From the NCBI GenBank assembly GCA_002454165.1, contig DKIG01000047.1, positions 1-40,854 of the forward strand: DNA of 40,854 nt, in the 5' to 3' direction. The DNA is from Gammaproteobacteria bacterium UBA6724. GTDB lineage: Bacteria; Pseudomonadota; Gammaproteobacteria; Pseudomonadales; Azotimanducaceae. Below are positions 1 through 8,575 of this stretch, in pieces. Position 1 is the first letter of the stretch. The number at the start of each line of letters is the position of its first letter. Under the pieces are notes generated by a model. The model ran no database searches and was not told the DNA's origin. It saw only the letters and a list, made by a program, of their open reading frames with translations. Position numbers and translations under genes: made by a program.

Positions 1-139
1 CTAACCAATCAGCAGGAAGTATACGCGAAAGCGGGGGGTGGTGGACTTATACACATCAGTTCAATCATGGCAGATGTGGGGTATGATGTGGCTGTTCTGG
101 CACAGGTTTCTACCGACTAGCAAGCAAGAGGATATTTTT

Positions 140-1615
140 ATGGCTCAGGTCTTCCCAGCACATCCAAACCTTGAAGGGGGTTTTGCGCCGATACAGATGG
201 AATGTGATGCCCCTGAGCTGGTGGTCAAAGGTGAGATCCCACTTGCTCTGCGGGGAGTATTTTTCCGCAATGGTCCCAATCCTCAGTTTGCCCCGTCTGG
301 TGATTATCACTGGTTCGGCGGTGACGGCATGATTCACGGTTTCTATATTGAGGACGGCAAGGTTGCCTACAAGAATCGCTATGTCCGGACCGTCAAATGG
401 AAGCAGGAGCGGAGGGCGGGGCGTTCCCTGTTTAGCCCGTTTAATCCGCTTGAGAATGACGCCAGTGTTCAGGGCATGGAAACCGACGGTCTGGCAAATA
501 CCAATATCCTGTTTCACGCTGGCAAACTGCTTGCTTTGGAAGAGGCGCATCCGCCCTTTGAACTGGACCCCATGACCCTGGAATCCATTGGTCCCTGGAC
601 CTTTGATGGCAAATTGGTAGGGCCCATGACTGCTCATCCGAAGGTAGATCCAGAAACAGGTGAGATGCTGTTCTTCGGTTACAACGCTGATGGGCTAATT
701 TCAGAGCGGATGGCTTTTCATGTAGTTGACAAGGACGGCAAGCTAACCCGGTCTGAAACATTCAATGCGCCCTATGCGGCGATGGTGCATGACTTTATGG
801 TGACCCGGGAGCATGTCATCTTCCCGATCATGCCACTGACAGGTTCAATGGAAAGAGCAATGACTGGGGCACCCGTCTATGCCTGGGAACCCGATAAGGG
901 CGTGCAGATTGGGATAATGCCGAGGTCTGGTACAGTGGATGATCTGCGTTGGTTCCAGGGTGACCCTGCTTATGTCTTTCATCCGATGAACGCCTATACA
1001 GACCAGGACAAGCCTTCTGGTCACAAGCATTCTGGTCACAAGCATTCTGGTCACAAGCATTCTAGTCACAAGATAGTCACCTGTGATGTTTGCGAATATG
1101 AACAAGCACCTCTCTTCCCGACGCCAGACGGAGCTCCCGGCGATCCGAGCAAGGCGGTGCCGCGCTTGACCCGCTGGACATTTGACCTGGGTCAGAATAG
1201 TGACAATTACAAGACCGAGCGTCTGAATGACCTTGCCTGTGAATTCCCAAGACTGGACGAGCGGTTCGCCGCCAGCAATTATCGGTACGGTTACATGGCT
1301 TGCGCGAGTAGCCCAGACAAGACAATTGGCGGATTTGACGGCATAGGTCGGATTGACCATCAGACTGGCAAGTTAGAGATTTACAATCTTGACGATGGCT
1401 GTGCGACCAACGAACCGATCTTTGTTCCGCGAACGGAAGATGCGCCAGAAGGCGACGGTTTCCTGCTTGCTAATGTTTATGATGCACATAGGAAAGCAAG
1501 CCAACTTGTGATTCTTGATGCGATGAATCCTGAGGCGGGGCCACTCGCTACCGCCTATCTGGACCATCGGATACCCTTTGGCTTTCACGGCAACTGGATG
1601 CCGTTCGGGGACTAA
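140..1615 (+). CDS. carotenoid oxygenase (RPE65/CCD family)
   Basis: This is a non-haem iron dioxygenase of the carotenoid/lignostilbene cleavage family, which splits polyene or stilbene double bonds with O2. Four histidines in the usual family contexts are visible: TAHPK, MVHDF, YVFHPMNAY and GFHGNW near the C-terminus, the expected Fe(II) ligands. The N-terminal motif FFRNGPNPQF is also typical. The reading frame is open from position 38, but I place the start at ATG 140 because AGAGGA lies just upstream and family similarity begins there (MAQVFPAHPN). That gives 491 residues, normal for the family. A four-unit in-frame 15-bp repeat inserts a Ser-Gly-His-Lys-His tract right after the third iron ligand. 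The next gene starts on the last base of this stop codon, so the two are probably co-transcribed. The substrate cannot be told from sequence alone. Confidence 0.92.
   Translation: MAQVFPAHPNLEGGFAPIQMECDAPELVVKGEIPLALRGVFFRNGPNPQFAPSGDYHWFGGDGMIHGFYIEDGKVAYKNRYVRTVKWKQERRAGRSLFSPFNPLENDASVQGMETDGLANTNILFHAGKLLALEEAHPPFELDPMTLESIGPWTFDGKLVGPMTAHPKVDPETGEMLFFGYNADGLISERMAFHVVDKDGKLTRSETFNAPYAAMVHDFMVTREHVIFPIMPLTGSMERAMTGAPVYAWEPDKGVQIGIMPRSGTVDDLRWFQGDPAYVFHPMNAYTDQDKPSGHKHSGHKHSGHKHSSHKIVTCDVCEYEQAPLFPTPDGAPGDPSKAVPRLTRWTFDLGQNSDNYKTERLNDLACEFPRLDERFAASNYRYGYMACASSPDKTIGGFDGIGRIDHQTGKLEIYNLDDGCATNEPIFVPRTEDAPEGDGFLLANVYDAHRKASQLVILDAMNPEAGPLATAYLDHRIPFGFHGNWMPFGD
1016..1075. repeat. 15-bp tandem repeat, 4 units, in frame
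   Basis: Three perfect copies of TCTGGTCACAAGCAT (1016-1060) and one decayed copy (1061-1075) lie inside the carotenoid oxygenase gene. Each unit encodes Ser-Gly-His-Lys-His. The reading frame resumes with the family-typical ..IVTCDVCEYEQ.. directly afterwards, so the array looks like an added loop. Confidence 0.95.
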
Positions 1616-2091
1616 TGATGACATTGATAACCCGAAACTTCGGCCTGCTCCTGGCCTTTTTGATGATGTCTTCCCTTGCCCTCGGCGAGACGGACCTAAC
1701 CTCGCTAAGCCTCGCAGATACTCGTGAATTTATGCAGAGAAATGCCAAGCAGGACAATATAGTGGTGACAGACTCCGGGCTACAGTATGAAGTGTTGCAG
1801 GAGGCTGAGGGTGCCTCGCCCCTGGCAGAAAGCATCGTGGTGGTCCACTATGAAGGTAGGCTGACCTCGGGGCAGGTGTTTGATAGCTCCATTGAGCGTG
1901 GGACGCCAGAGGAGTTTGAACTCCAGCGGCTAATTGCCGGTTGGACCGAGGGGTTGCAGTACATGCAGATAGGGAGCAGGTTCCGGTTCTATATTCCCCC
2001 GGAACTTGGCTATGGTGCAGAGGGTAAGTCTGGAGTTATTCCACCCAATGCAGTATTAATCTTTGATGTTGAATTGTTAGGCATCAAGTAG
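1615..2091 (+). CDS. exported FKBP-type peptidyl-prolyl isomerase
   Basis: This 158-residue protein begins with a signal peptide (residues about 1-25, a hydrophobic run ending in SLALGE). A short linker is followed by an FKBP domain from about residue 45 to the end, with family motifs VHYEGRLTSGQVFDSS, GWTEGLQYM, PPELGYG and PPNAVLIFDVELL. It probably catalyses prolyl isomerisation in the periplasm. The start overlaps the stop of the carotenoid oxygenase gene by one base (TAATG), indicating an operon. The protein lacks the long N-terminal dimerisation region of FkpA and is closer to short FKBP22/MIP-like forms. Confidence 0.9.
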   Translation: MMTLITRNFGLLLAFLMMSSLALGETDLTSLSLADTREFMQRNAKQDNIVVTDSGLQYEVLQEAEGASPLAESIVVVHYEGRLTSGQVFDSSIERGTPEEFELQRLIAGWTEGLQYMQIGSRFRFYIPPELGYGAEGKSGVIPPNAVLIFDVELLGIK

Positions 2092-2129
2092 CGGTCTCAG
2101 ACCTTGCCTATCTTCTGGGACAGCGGCTC

Positions 2130-3050
2130 TTAAGTGGCTTTTATATGCGTATGCAGAAAATCCACAGCGAAGGCCATGGCGTCGTTGGCGTCTTCAAGCA
2201 GGTGGGTCATACCAAAAAATCCATGAATCATGCCGTCGTATCTTTTCACTCTGGTAGGGACACCCTGTTCAGCGAGCCGCTGGGCATAGGCTTCACCTTC
2301 GTCCCGCAAGGGGTCAAATTCCGCCGTGATGACGCAGGCTGGAGGTAGCCCGGCGAGATTGTCTGCCTTGCTAGGAACGGCGAGTGGATTATTGCGAGCC
2401 GCATCGTCCTTACCCAGATAGTGGTCCCAGAACCAGATCATACTGTCCCTGGTCAGCAAATAGCCTTCGGCATTGTCAGAATAGGAGACGGTATCCAGAG
2501 CGGTATCCGTCACCGGATAAATTAATAATTGGCAAGCAAGGTTCAAACTTGCCTCCTGCCTGGCTTTCAGGCAGACGCAGGCACTGAGATTACCGCCAGC
2601 ACTGTCCCCTGCGACGGCAATATTGTTTGGGTCAATACCGAGTGCCGCCGCGTTTTCTGCGACCCAGCAGGTGCTGGCGTAGCAGTCGTCAATCGCCGCC
2701 GGGAAGGGAGCCTCCGGTGCGAGCCGATAGTCCACAGCAATCACTGTGAATCCTGTGGCAAGCGCCAGTTGTCGACACACACTGTCGTGAGTCGTCAGGT
2801 CTCCTATGACCCAGCCGCCACCGTGGAAGTAAACGATACAGGGATTGGTGTCGGCACTGGGACGATAGATTCTGATAGGAATATCTCCCGCCTTTGAGTC
2901 CACTATCTCCTCAATCTCAGGCTCGGGGTATCCTGTCTGCATAGTGTTATACATTTCCCGTGCCTCGGTGGGAGACATTTCTGTCATGGGAGGAGCGCCT
3001 GCCGCCGCCATTTGTTGTAGCAGATTTTTAAGTGTCGGATGCAGGGGCAC
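2130..3050 (-). CDS. alpha/beta hydrolase, hormone-sensitive lipase family esterase
   Basis: The 306-residue protein has the HSL/family IV signature: the oxyanion motif HGGG (YFHGGGWVIG) and the nucleophile elbow GDSAGG. A catalytic Asp is likely in EFDPLRDEGEAY and the His in GMIHGF. It should hydrolyse short-chain esters in the cytoplasm; no signal peptide is visible. Translation starts at GTG 3050, preceded by GAGGT at good spacing. It converges with the FKBP gene, with 38 bp between the stops and no obvious terminator hairpin. Confidence 0.92.
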   Translation of the reverse strand: MPLHPTLKNLLQQMAAAGAPPMTEMSPTEAREMYNTMQTGYPEPEIEEIVDSKAGDIPIRIYRPSADTNPCIVYFHGGGWVIGDLTTHDSVCRQLALATGFTVIAVDYRLAPEAPFPAAIDDCYASTCWVAENAAALGIDPNNIAVAGDSAGGNLSACVCLKARQEASLNLACQLLIYPVTDTALDTVSYSDNAEGYLLTRDSMIWFWDHYLGKDDAARNNPLAVPSKADNLAGLPPACVITAEFDPLRDEGEAYAQRLAEQGVPTRVKRYDGMIHGFFGMTHLLEDANDAMAFAVDFLHTHIKAT

Positions 3051-3148
3051 GGTCTTACCTCTCTTTGCCTGATGATGAGATTGGCTATTTAATTCATAAC
3101 CGATTTAAGTGTAATCTGGGCTTTGGATGAATACCAGTTGAGGTATCT

Positions 3149-3442
3149 ATGCCCAGGATATTGCCCAGCATCTTCAAAGACCGACTGATGCGCCGATTAG
3201 TATCAGGCTCATTGTTCGCCGGCGCATTCATCTGGGTGGCTGTCAGATACTTCCAGGTTGATCTGGAAGTTATCTGGGTTTTCTTGGTGTTTTCATTCGG
3301 ACTCGTGCTATTGCTGCTACTGGCGGGATTGTTGTTCGCGCCTCTCCTGTGGCTGTTCAAACGCCGTCCTCCGACTTTTTCAAATCTGACAAAAGATGTA
3401 GGCTCTGAGACATCTGATGAGAAACTTGATGACACTTCATAA
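3149..3442 (+). CDS. small two-helix membrane protein, unknown function
   Basis: A 97-residue protein with two predicted membrane segments (about residues 17-35 and 41-67, the latter very rich in Leu/Phe/Val) and a charged C-terminal tail of about 25 residues. I do not recognise a family. A GAGGT ribosome site (3140-3144) directly before ATG 3149 supports this strand over the overlapping minus-strand frame at 3094-3435. It is divergent from the esterase gene and may share the 98-bp intergenic region with it. Confidence 0.6.
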   Translation: MPRILPSIFKDRLMRRLVSGSLFAGAFIWVAVRYFQVDLEVIWVFLVFSFGLVLLLLLAGLLFAPLLWLFKRRPPTFSNLTKDVGSETSDEKLDDTS

Positions 3443-3515
3443 CCTTCCCGATGCTAGCAATTCCAGAGCCGACAGATTATAACTGTGTTCTGTCTGAGCA
3501 TCTTGATAAAAACAT

Positions 3516-3533
3516 CCTGCATAACCTGCATAA
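3516..3533. repeat. 9-bp tandem duplication
   Basis: Two adjacent copies of CCTGCATAA lie just upstream of the haloalkane dehalogenase start. It is a minor member of the short tandem duplications seen before several genes in this window. Confidence 0.7.
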
Positions 3534-3545
3534 AAAGGCGCTTCC

Positions 3546-4424
3546 ATGAGTACAAAATTTGAGAAGCAACAGATTGAAGTTCTCGGCAAAAAGATGTCTT
3601 ACATTGAAGCAGGGAAGGGCGACCCTATTGTTTTCCTGCATGGTAACCCAACATCATCCTGGCTCTGGCGGAACATTCTGCCGCACCTGACAGCTCAGGG
3701 GCGTTGCATTGCCCCAGACCTGATTGGCATGGGCGATTCAGAAAAGTTGGATCAGAGTGACCCGGAGCGATACCACTTCCGTGAACACAGAAATTACCTG
3801 GATGAACTGCTGTATCAACTGGGCGTGACAGACAGAGTAGTCTTCGTCATTCATGACTGGGGTTCCGCCCTGGGTTTTGACTGGTGCCGCCGTCATGAAG
3901 AAGCGGTACAGGGCATTGCCTATATGGAGGCAATCATTAAACCCTTGACCTGGGATGAATGGCCCGAAGCCGCGCGAGGTATTTTTCAGGGCTTCCGTTC
4001 AGCGGCAGGTGAAGAGATGATACTGGAGAAGAATCTGTTCATTGAGGCCGTCTTGCCCGGATCTGTATTGAGAAAATTAAGCGATGACGACATGGCGGAG
4101 TATCGAAGACCCTTTGCCAACCCTGGTGAAGGTCGCCGACCGATGCTCAGCTGGCCCAGGGAAATCCCTCTTGAGGGTGAGCCGGCTGAAGTGGTCGAGA
4201 TAGTGCAGACCTATGCCGATTGGTTAAGCCATTCGCAAACCCCTAAGTTGCTGCTCAGTGCTGACCCTGGGTCAATACTCTGTGGTGAGCCGCTTGCCTT
4301 CGCCAGAACCCTACCAAACCAGACAGAAGTGACCGTCAAGGGTCTGCATTTTATTCAGGAAGATTCTCCGAATGAGATTGGTGCAGCGGTATCCAATTTC
4401 GTTGCCAATTTGCGGCAAGACTAG
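3546..4424 (+). CDS. dhaA: haloalkane dehalogenase (HLD-II, LinB/DhaA type)
   Basis: An alpha/beta-hydrolase of 292 residues with the full haloalkane dehalogenase signature. These enzymes hydrolyse carbon-halogen bonds to give an alcohol and halide. Visible residues: halide-binding Asn34 in LHGNPTSSW, nucleophile Asp104 with halide-binding Trp105 in VIHDWGSALGFDW, catalytic acid Glu128 in AYMEAIIKP, and catalytic His268 in GLHFIQED. The position of the acid (Glu after strand 6) is that of subfamily II (LinB, DhaA). The start ATG 3546 is preceded by AAGGCG. It appears monocistronic. The natural substrate is unknown. Confidence 0.95.
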   Translation: MSTKFEKQQIEVLGKKMSYIEAGKGDPIVFLHGNPTSSWLWRNILPHLTAQGRCIAPDLIGMGDSEKLDQSDPERYHFREHRNYLDELLYQLGVTDRVVFVIHDWGSALGFDWCRRHEEAVQGIAYMEAIIKPLTWDEWPEAARGIFQGFRSAAGEEMILEKNLFIEAVLPGSVLRKLSDDDMAEYRRPFANPGEGRRPMLSWPREIPLEGEPAEVVEIVQTYADWLSHSQTPKLLLSADPGSILCGEPLAFARTLPNQTEVTVKGLHFIQEDSPNEIGAAVSNFVANLRQD

Positions 4425-4432
4425 AATCCTAT

Positions 4433-5338
4433 CTAGCAGGGTTTTACTTCCACCGCTACGCTCATTGTTTGCGACACATTTGCAGGACCGGTAAAGCTGC
4501 CACTGATCGGCGGTATGTCTTCGGGGTTGAGTGCCACAGCGACCGGCGTGTGATGTCCTGAGGTAAAAAGATTATGTGTCGGGTCCACGCCCACCCAACC
4601 AGCACCGGGCAAATACACCTCCGCCCAAGCATGAGTGACGCCTTCATGGGGAAATTCTTTGATGGGTTCCGTGTCAAAAAAAGTTTTGTTAGACAATGCA
4701 CCCTCAGCAAATTGTTCATCAAACGTACTGCAATAACCACTGACGAATCGGGTTGCCAAACCGGAGTGACGTGCTGCCGCCACAAATAGCCAGGCATAGT
4801 CGCGACAACTGCCACGATAGGTGTGTAAAGTTTCCTCTGTACTCTGAACGCCGGGTTCCTTCCGCATTTGATAGGTACAGTGATGATGGATGCTGGATGA
4901 AAGATGCGCTAGAAATGACAGGGTCTTGTCTTCCTGCCCGAGGGAATCCATCCATTCATAAAAGGATTTGCTTTGAACATCAAGAATCAGGTAGTTGGAC
5001 AGTGTCTGCAACTCTGCCTCGGAGTAGATGAAAGGGAAATTTTGCGCCGGTGGCAGTACCGGAAACTGACCCAGGCTGGCTGTGTAGTGGGTAACAGTCA
5101 GTTCACTCTTAATTGTTAATTGGGTTGTCTTTGCCGGATCAAAAGTGGCAATGGCAACCGAATTGTCCAACGCATCACGGAACCAGGTCACCAGGGCATC
5201 AGGTGAGATGCTGAGTGTGGAATTCTCTATTCGCAGATCATGACCATCTCTGGGGCGAAGCAGAAGTTTGTGGGCGTTAAGGATGACAGGGCTACCGTAG
5301 TCGTATACTGTCTGGTGAAAGATTTTAAATTTTTGCAC
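4433..5338 (-). CDS. transglutaminase-like cysteine peptidase-fold protein
   Basis: A 301-residue protein with the bacterial transglutaminase N-terminal beta domain (FKIFHQTVYDYGSPV, LRPRDGHDLRIENS) followed by the transglutaminase core. The catalytic triad is readable: Cys in GSCRDYAWLF, His in GVTHAWAEVYLPG, and Asp in GWVGVDPTHN. Such proteins are usually cytosolic proteases or amidases. The start is GTG 5338 with only a weak upstream GGGT. It converges with dhaA, with an 8-bp gap between stops. Confidence 0.9.
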   Translation of the reverse strand: MQKFKIFHQTVYDYGSPVILNAHKLLLRPRDGHDLRIENSTLSISPDALVTWFRDALDNSVAIATFDPAKTTQLTIKSELTVTHYTASLGQFPVLPPAQNFPFIYSEAELQTLSNYLILDVQSKSFYEWMDSLGQEDKTLSFLAHLSSSIHHHCTYQMRKEPGVQSTEETLHTYRGSCRDYAWLFVAAARHSGLATRFVSGYCSTFDEQFAEGALSNKTFFDTEPIKEFPHEGVTHAWAEVYLPGAGWVGVDPTHNLFTSGHHTPVAVALNPEDIPPISGSFTGPANVSQTMSVAVEVKPC

Positions 5339-5372
5339 TGAACCCTGCCTAGATGAATTTCAAAGACTTGCA

Positions 5373-5396
5373 TTGTCGCAAATATTGTCGCAGACA
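5373..5396. repeat. 12-bp imperfect tandem duplication
   Basis: Two copies of a 12-bp unit, TTGTCGCAAATA then TTGTCGCAGACA, lie 35 bp upstream of the transglutaminase-like gene (minus strand). The 186-bp gap they sit in shows nothing else recognisable. Confidence 0.65.
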
Positions 5397-5524
5397 TTCC
5401 CGGAGTGATGAATTCTGGTCGGTTAGTTTACCTGGCATGTAGCCTGACAGCATATCTGTGTAACCCTTGATAAAACTTGACTCTACTCTGGTCGGCTCCC
5501 CCATCCTGGAATAGATTCAGCGTC

Positions 5525-5845
5525 TCAGTACTGGAATTCTGGTAACTTCACAACGATGCCATCAAGTTCATCAGTCATCTCAATCTGGCAACTCAGCCGG
5601 GAGTTGGGGCTTCGGTCAGGATTCAGATCCAGCATTGAGTCCTCGGTCTTGCTTATCGGTGCAAGTTTCGCCAGCCACTCTCCGTCAATCAGCACATGAC
5701 AGGTGGCGCATGAGCATTCACCACCGCAATCAGCGTCAATGCCTGGTACAAGATTAGTCGTCGCCGTCAGCATAATAGAATCCCCAGTCTTGGCATCTAT
5801 TAGATGTTCGGTACCGTTAAACTCAATGAATTTAACCTGTGGCAT
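5525..5845 (-). CDS. [2Fe-2S] ferredoxin, adrenodoxin/putidaredoxin type
   Basis: A 106-residue electron carrier. The cluster cysteines follow the C-x5-C-x2-C pattern in DCGGECSCATCH, with the fourth in RLSCQI about 36 residues later, which is the adrenodoxin rather than the plant class. The acidic composition fits a soluble redox partner. Start ATG 5845 is preceded by a strong GAGGGGAGAGAG. It lies 142 bp downstream of the FAD reductase on the same strand, so both probably form one electron-transfer chain from NAD(P)H to a cytochrome P450 or Rieske oxygenase not present in this window. Confidence 0.93.
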   Translation of the reverse strand: MPQVKFIEFNGTEHLIDAKTGDSIMLTATTNLVPGIDADCGGECSCATCHVLIDGEWLAKLAPISKTEDSMLDLNPDRSPNSRLSCQIEMTDELDGIVVKLPEFQY

Positions 5846-5987
5846 AAATCTCTCTCCCCTCGTCAGTTAGTGGATTGTAAATGGGTCCTGAGCAGTCAAT
5901 CGCGCATTATGGATATGATATGGTTTCCTTGCAAAGATGAATAAGTGCTCTGTAAGGCTATCTTCACGCCTGCTATGACGGCGGCGG

Positions 5988-7205
5988 TCATTTTAATAGG
6001 CTTTTCAGGTCAGTCTTCTGGTCGGCAAGTGCTTCGGGGTCCACCTGTTTGCCATAGAGTTGTTTACAGACCATAAATTCCTTCGGGCTATTCACCGCAT
6101 CCACGCCCACCACTGCGTTGTTTTTAAGATAAAATACGGCGAACTGATTTGTATCCATGTCGCCACGGGTCACAGTCCTATCCCCATCGGCAGAAAATCC
6201 GACCATCTGTAGTTTCAAATCATACTGGTCACTCCAGAACCAGGGGACAGCGGCATAGGTCTTGTCTCCGCCCATCATGTTGTCGGCAGCGACCCGCGCC
6301 TGCTCCATAGCATTAGGGACAGACTCAAGCCGAAGCCGTCTGTTCAGCATAGGGTTAGGGTGATTGGTGCAGTCCCCAGCAGCGAAGATGTGGGTTTTGG
6401 AAGTACGGCAGTGAGCATCCACCAGAATGCCGTTGTCACAGTCAATACCGGCGGCTTCCGCCAGTTCAACATTGGGCAGGATGCCAATGCCAATGATGAC
6501 CAGGTCTGTTTCAATGCGGCGCTCCAGTCCGGCTTCACTGGCAAGCACGGCGGTGACAGCCTGGTCGCCTTCAAAACTGACGGCTTTCGTGTTGACCATC
6601 AACCTGACGCCGTGACGCTCATGTAGATTCTGATAGAAGGCGCTCATTTCCGCCGTGGTGACGCGTTGCAAAATGCGCTCTTCCATTTCAATAACGGATA
6701 CTTCAAACCCGGATGATGCGACCACGGCAGCGACCTCAAGCCCTATGTATCCACCCCCCAGGATGCAAACCCTGGAAGCACTGGTCAAAGCGGCACGGAT
6801 CCGGTCCACATCGGCAATAGTCCGCAGGTAATGAATCCCGTCCAGTTCAGCCTTCGGGACATTCAAGATTCTCGGACGGCTACCAGTAGCAATTAGCAAT
6901 TCGTCGTATTGATACAGCTCCCCAGTTGCGGTGGTCACGGTCTTTGCATCCGGGTCAATATCCGTGACAGTCGTCTCTGTCTTCAAGGTGATATCTCGGT
7001 CAACATAAAATTGTCCCGGACGGACATAAATCCGCTCCAATTCCTGATCGCCAGAGAGATATTGTTTTGACAATGGCGGGCGCTGATAAGGTGGGTGTGC
7101 CTCATCACCCAGAATAGTGATGCCACCTGTAAACCCGCCCTGGCGCAAACTGGCAACGGTCTGCCCCGCAGCCTGCCCCGCGCCGATGATGACTATGTCT
7201 GTCAT
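5988..7205 (-). CDS. FAD-dependent ferredoxin reductase (putidaredoxin reductase type)
   Basis: A 405-residue flavoprotein with an N-terminal FAD Rossmann motif (IVIIGAGQAAGQ), a central NAD(P)H motif (VCILGGGYIGLEVAAV) and the second FAD motif (IFAAGDCTNHP). It should transfer electrons from NAD(P)H to the ferredoxin encoded immediately downstream (5525-5845). The C-terminal reductase domain (VPWFWSDQYDLKLQMVG) is the type found in P450 and dioxygenase reductases. The upstream 204-bp divergent region carries an inverted repeat at 7296-7325 that could be an operator. Confidence 0.93.
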   Translation of the reverse strand: MTDIVIIGAGQAAGQTVASLRQGGFTGGITILGDEAHPPYQRPPLSKQYLSGDQELERIYVRPGQFYVDRDITLKTETTVTDIDPDAKTVTTATGELYQYDELLIATGSRPRILNVPKAELDGIHYLRTIADVDRIRAALTSASRVCILGGGYIGLEVAAVVASSGFEVSVIEMEERILQRVTTAEMSAFYQNLHERHGVRLMVNTKAVSFEGDQAVTAVLASEAGLERRIETDLVIIGIGILPNVELAEAAGIDCDNGILVDAHCRTSKTHIFAAGDCTNHPNPMLNRRLRLESVPNAMEQARVAADNMMGGDKTYAAVPWFWSDQYDLKLQMVGFSADGDRTVTRGDMDTNQFAVFYLKNNAVVGVDAVNSPKEFMVCKQLYGKQVDPEALADQKTDLKSLLK

Positions 7206-7295
7206 ACCGCCCCCAAACTCTGTGTTCTACACCATTCTACCGAAGACTGTGGATAGTGGAAAATATTATGCGGATTATCTTCATCGGAGCAGATA

Positions 7296-7325
7296 CCTTG
7301 ATGATTGCAACAGATAACATCAAGG
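7296..7325. promoter_or_regulatory. perfect 8-bp inverted repeat in divergent promoter region
   Basis: CCTTGATG (7296-7303) and CATCAAGG (7318-7325) form a perfect inverted repeat with a 14-nt spacer. It lies between the divergent reductase and DUF1244 genes. The spacing suits a dimeric regulator site, but the regulator is unknown and a chance match is possible. Confidence 0.35.
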
Positions 7326-7409
7326 CGGTGTAGAATACAGAGATAATCCAGGACTAGCATCAATGCTAAGAAAGTTTGCCTTAAAATATGAAGACAGCGA
7401 GGTCTAACA

Positions 7410-7676
7410 ATGGATACAAACACGAAAACCGAACTTGAGGCAGCGGCGTTCAGACGGTTGTTGCAACATCTTAGTGAGAATTCTGAAGTCCAGAATATTG
7501 ACCTGATGAACCTGGCGGGCTTTTGTCGTAACTGTTTGAGCAAATGGTATCTGGCAGAGGCGGTGGAGAAGGGACTTCCTCTTGATTATGAGGGGGCGCG
7601 CGAAATCATCTACGGTATGCCCTACGCTACATGGAAGAAGTTATATCAGAAAGAATTGCCGCCTGAGCAGACCTAG
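7410..7676 (+). CDS. DUF1244 family protein
   Basis: An 88-residue protein with the very conserved DUF1244 core FRRLLQHLSENSEVQNIDLM and GFCRNCLSKWY, then YGMPYATWKKLYQ. The CRNC pair may bind a metal. The family is common in proteobacteria and has no established biochemical role that I know of. Start ATG 7410 has GAGGT at 7399-7403. Its stop and the stop of the convergent sulfotransferase share the palindrome CTAG (7673-7676), so the two genes overlap tail to tail. Confidence 0.93.
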   Translation: MDTNTKTELEAAAFRRLLQHLSENSEVQNIDLMNLAGFCRNCLSKWYLAEAVEKGLPLDYEGAREIIYGMPYATWKKLYQKELPPEQT

Positions 7677-8575
7677 AGGGTGGCAATCAATTCCTCATAG
7701 GAGTTAAAGCCAAGTTCTGGTTTTATCATCTCTTGCCATTTTGCATCAAGTTCCGCCAGCACTGCTTCGCTCAGTGGGCCCCGGTGCCCGCCTATCCTGC
7801 CATCACGCACCTTGGCACTGTTACTGCCCGGTGGCAGAATTTCTCTTTCCGACATGTCTCGCATCAGCGCATCGTCAAACTGGTCTATGTGAGTCTGCAT
7901 AAATGCCAGGGAGGCATGTTCCAGGGTGAGTGCGAGTAACTCATCATCAATCTGGATATTGATGAACTCAGCAACCCGTCTGATTGTGCCTTCAAGGTCT
8001 TCAATCATATGTTCGTAGGCAAGGAAGAGTACCTGGGCGTCGTGACGATGGGGCCACCAGCTTAGAAGGTGATGATAATAGTCTGCCTTTTCCAGGAACA
8101 GTCGCCGGACAAATTCGTCAACCGGAATAGTTCCCGGTTCAATAAACCAGCCTTCCATAAATTTGAACAGGGAATAGGCAACATCGTTGGGATGGCGCAC
8201 CGCGTTGATGTATTTCGTGCCCGGCGGAATCATATTGTATGGCAGGTGGCTCTTGTAACCTCTTGGTTTGCCGTGCTGTTCTGCGTTGAGATCAATGCCC
8301 AGAACGGGGCTGGTTTCTATCCAGGGGACCACCGCCGATATATCCCGGAAGTTCATATCTCCTCGGGTTCTTAGGGTATGGAAAATCTGCTGTAACCAGG
8401 TCGTTCCTGATTTAGAAAAAGGCGTGATGATGATGTCATCGGGTCGCGGTTTGTAATGGCTGGTATTCCTCCAGGAAGTTTTGTGTTGATTAGGTGTCAG
8501 TTCAAGATTGGAGAAGATCCGCTTGCGAATGGCGTGGTATTCATCAAGGGTGGCGGCTCTTTTTCTTTTGGTCAT
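7673..8575 (-). CDS. sulfotransferase (PAPS-dependent, cytosolic type)
   Basis: A 300-residue Sulfotransfer_1-type enzyme. The 5'-phosphosulfate loop is PFSKSGTTWLQQI and the 3'-phosphate loop is RHPNDVAYSLFKF, both characteristic. It would transfer sulfate from PAPS to a hydroxyl or amine of a small molecule; the acceptor is unknown. No signal peptide is visible. The start codon is part of a five-unit 14-bp tandem array (8574-8643), and each unit carries a Shine-Dalgarno-like GAAG stretch, so the ribosome site itself seems to have been amplified. Confidence 0.92.
   Translation of the reverse strand: MTKRKRAATLDEYHAIRKRIFSNLELTPNQHKTSWRNTSHYKPRPDDIIITPFSKSGTTWLQQIFHTLRTRGDMNFRDISAVVPWIETSPVLGIDLNAEQHGKPRGYKSHLPYNMIPPGTKYINAVRHPNDVAYSLFKFMEGWFIEPGTIPVDEFVRRLFLEKADYYHHLLSWWPHRHDAQVLFLAYEHMIEDLEGTIRRVAEFINIQIDDELLALTLEHASLAFMQTHIDQFDDALMRDMSEREILPPGSNSAKVRDGRIGGHRGPLSEAVLAELDAKWQEMIKPELGFNSYEELIATL

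Noticed and set aside
3094..3435. Minus-strand open frame opposite the small membrane protein
   Set aside because: Composition is that of an antisense frame (Ser/Asn/Arg-rich), and the plus-strand gene has a good ribosome site and two clear membrane helices.
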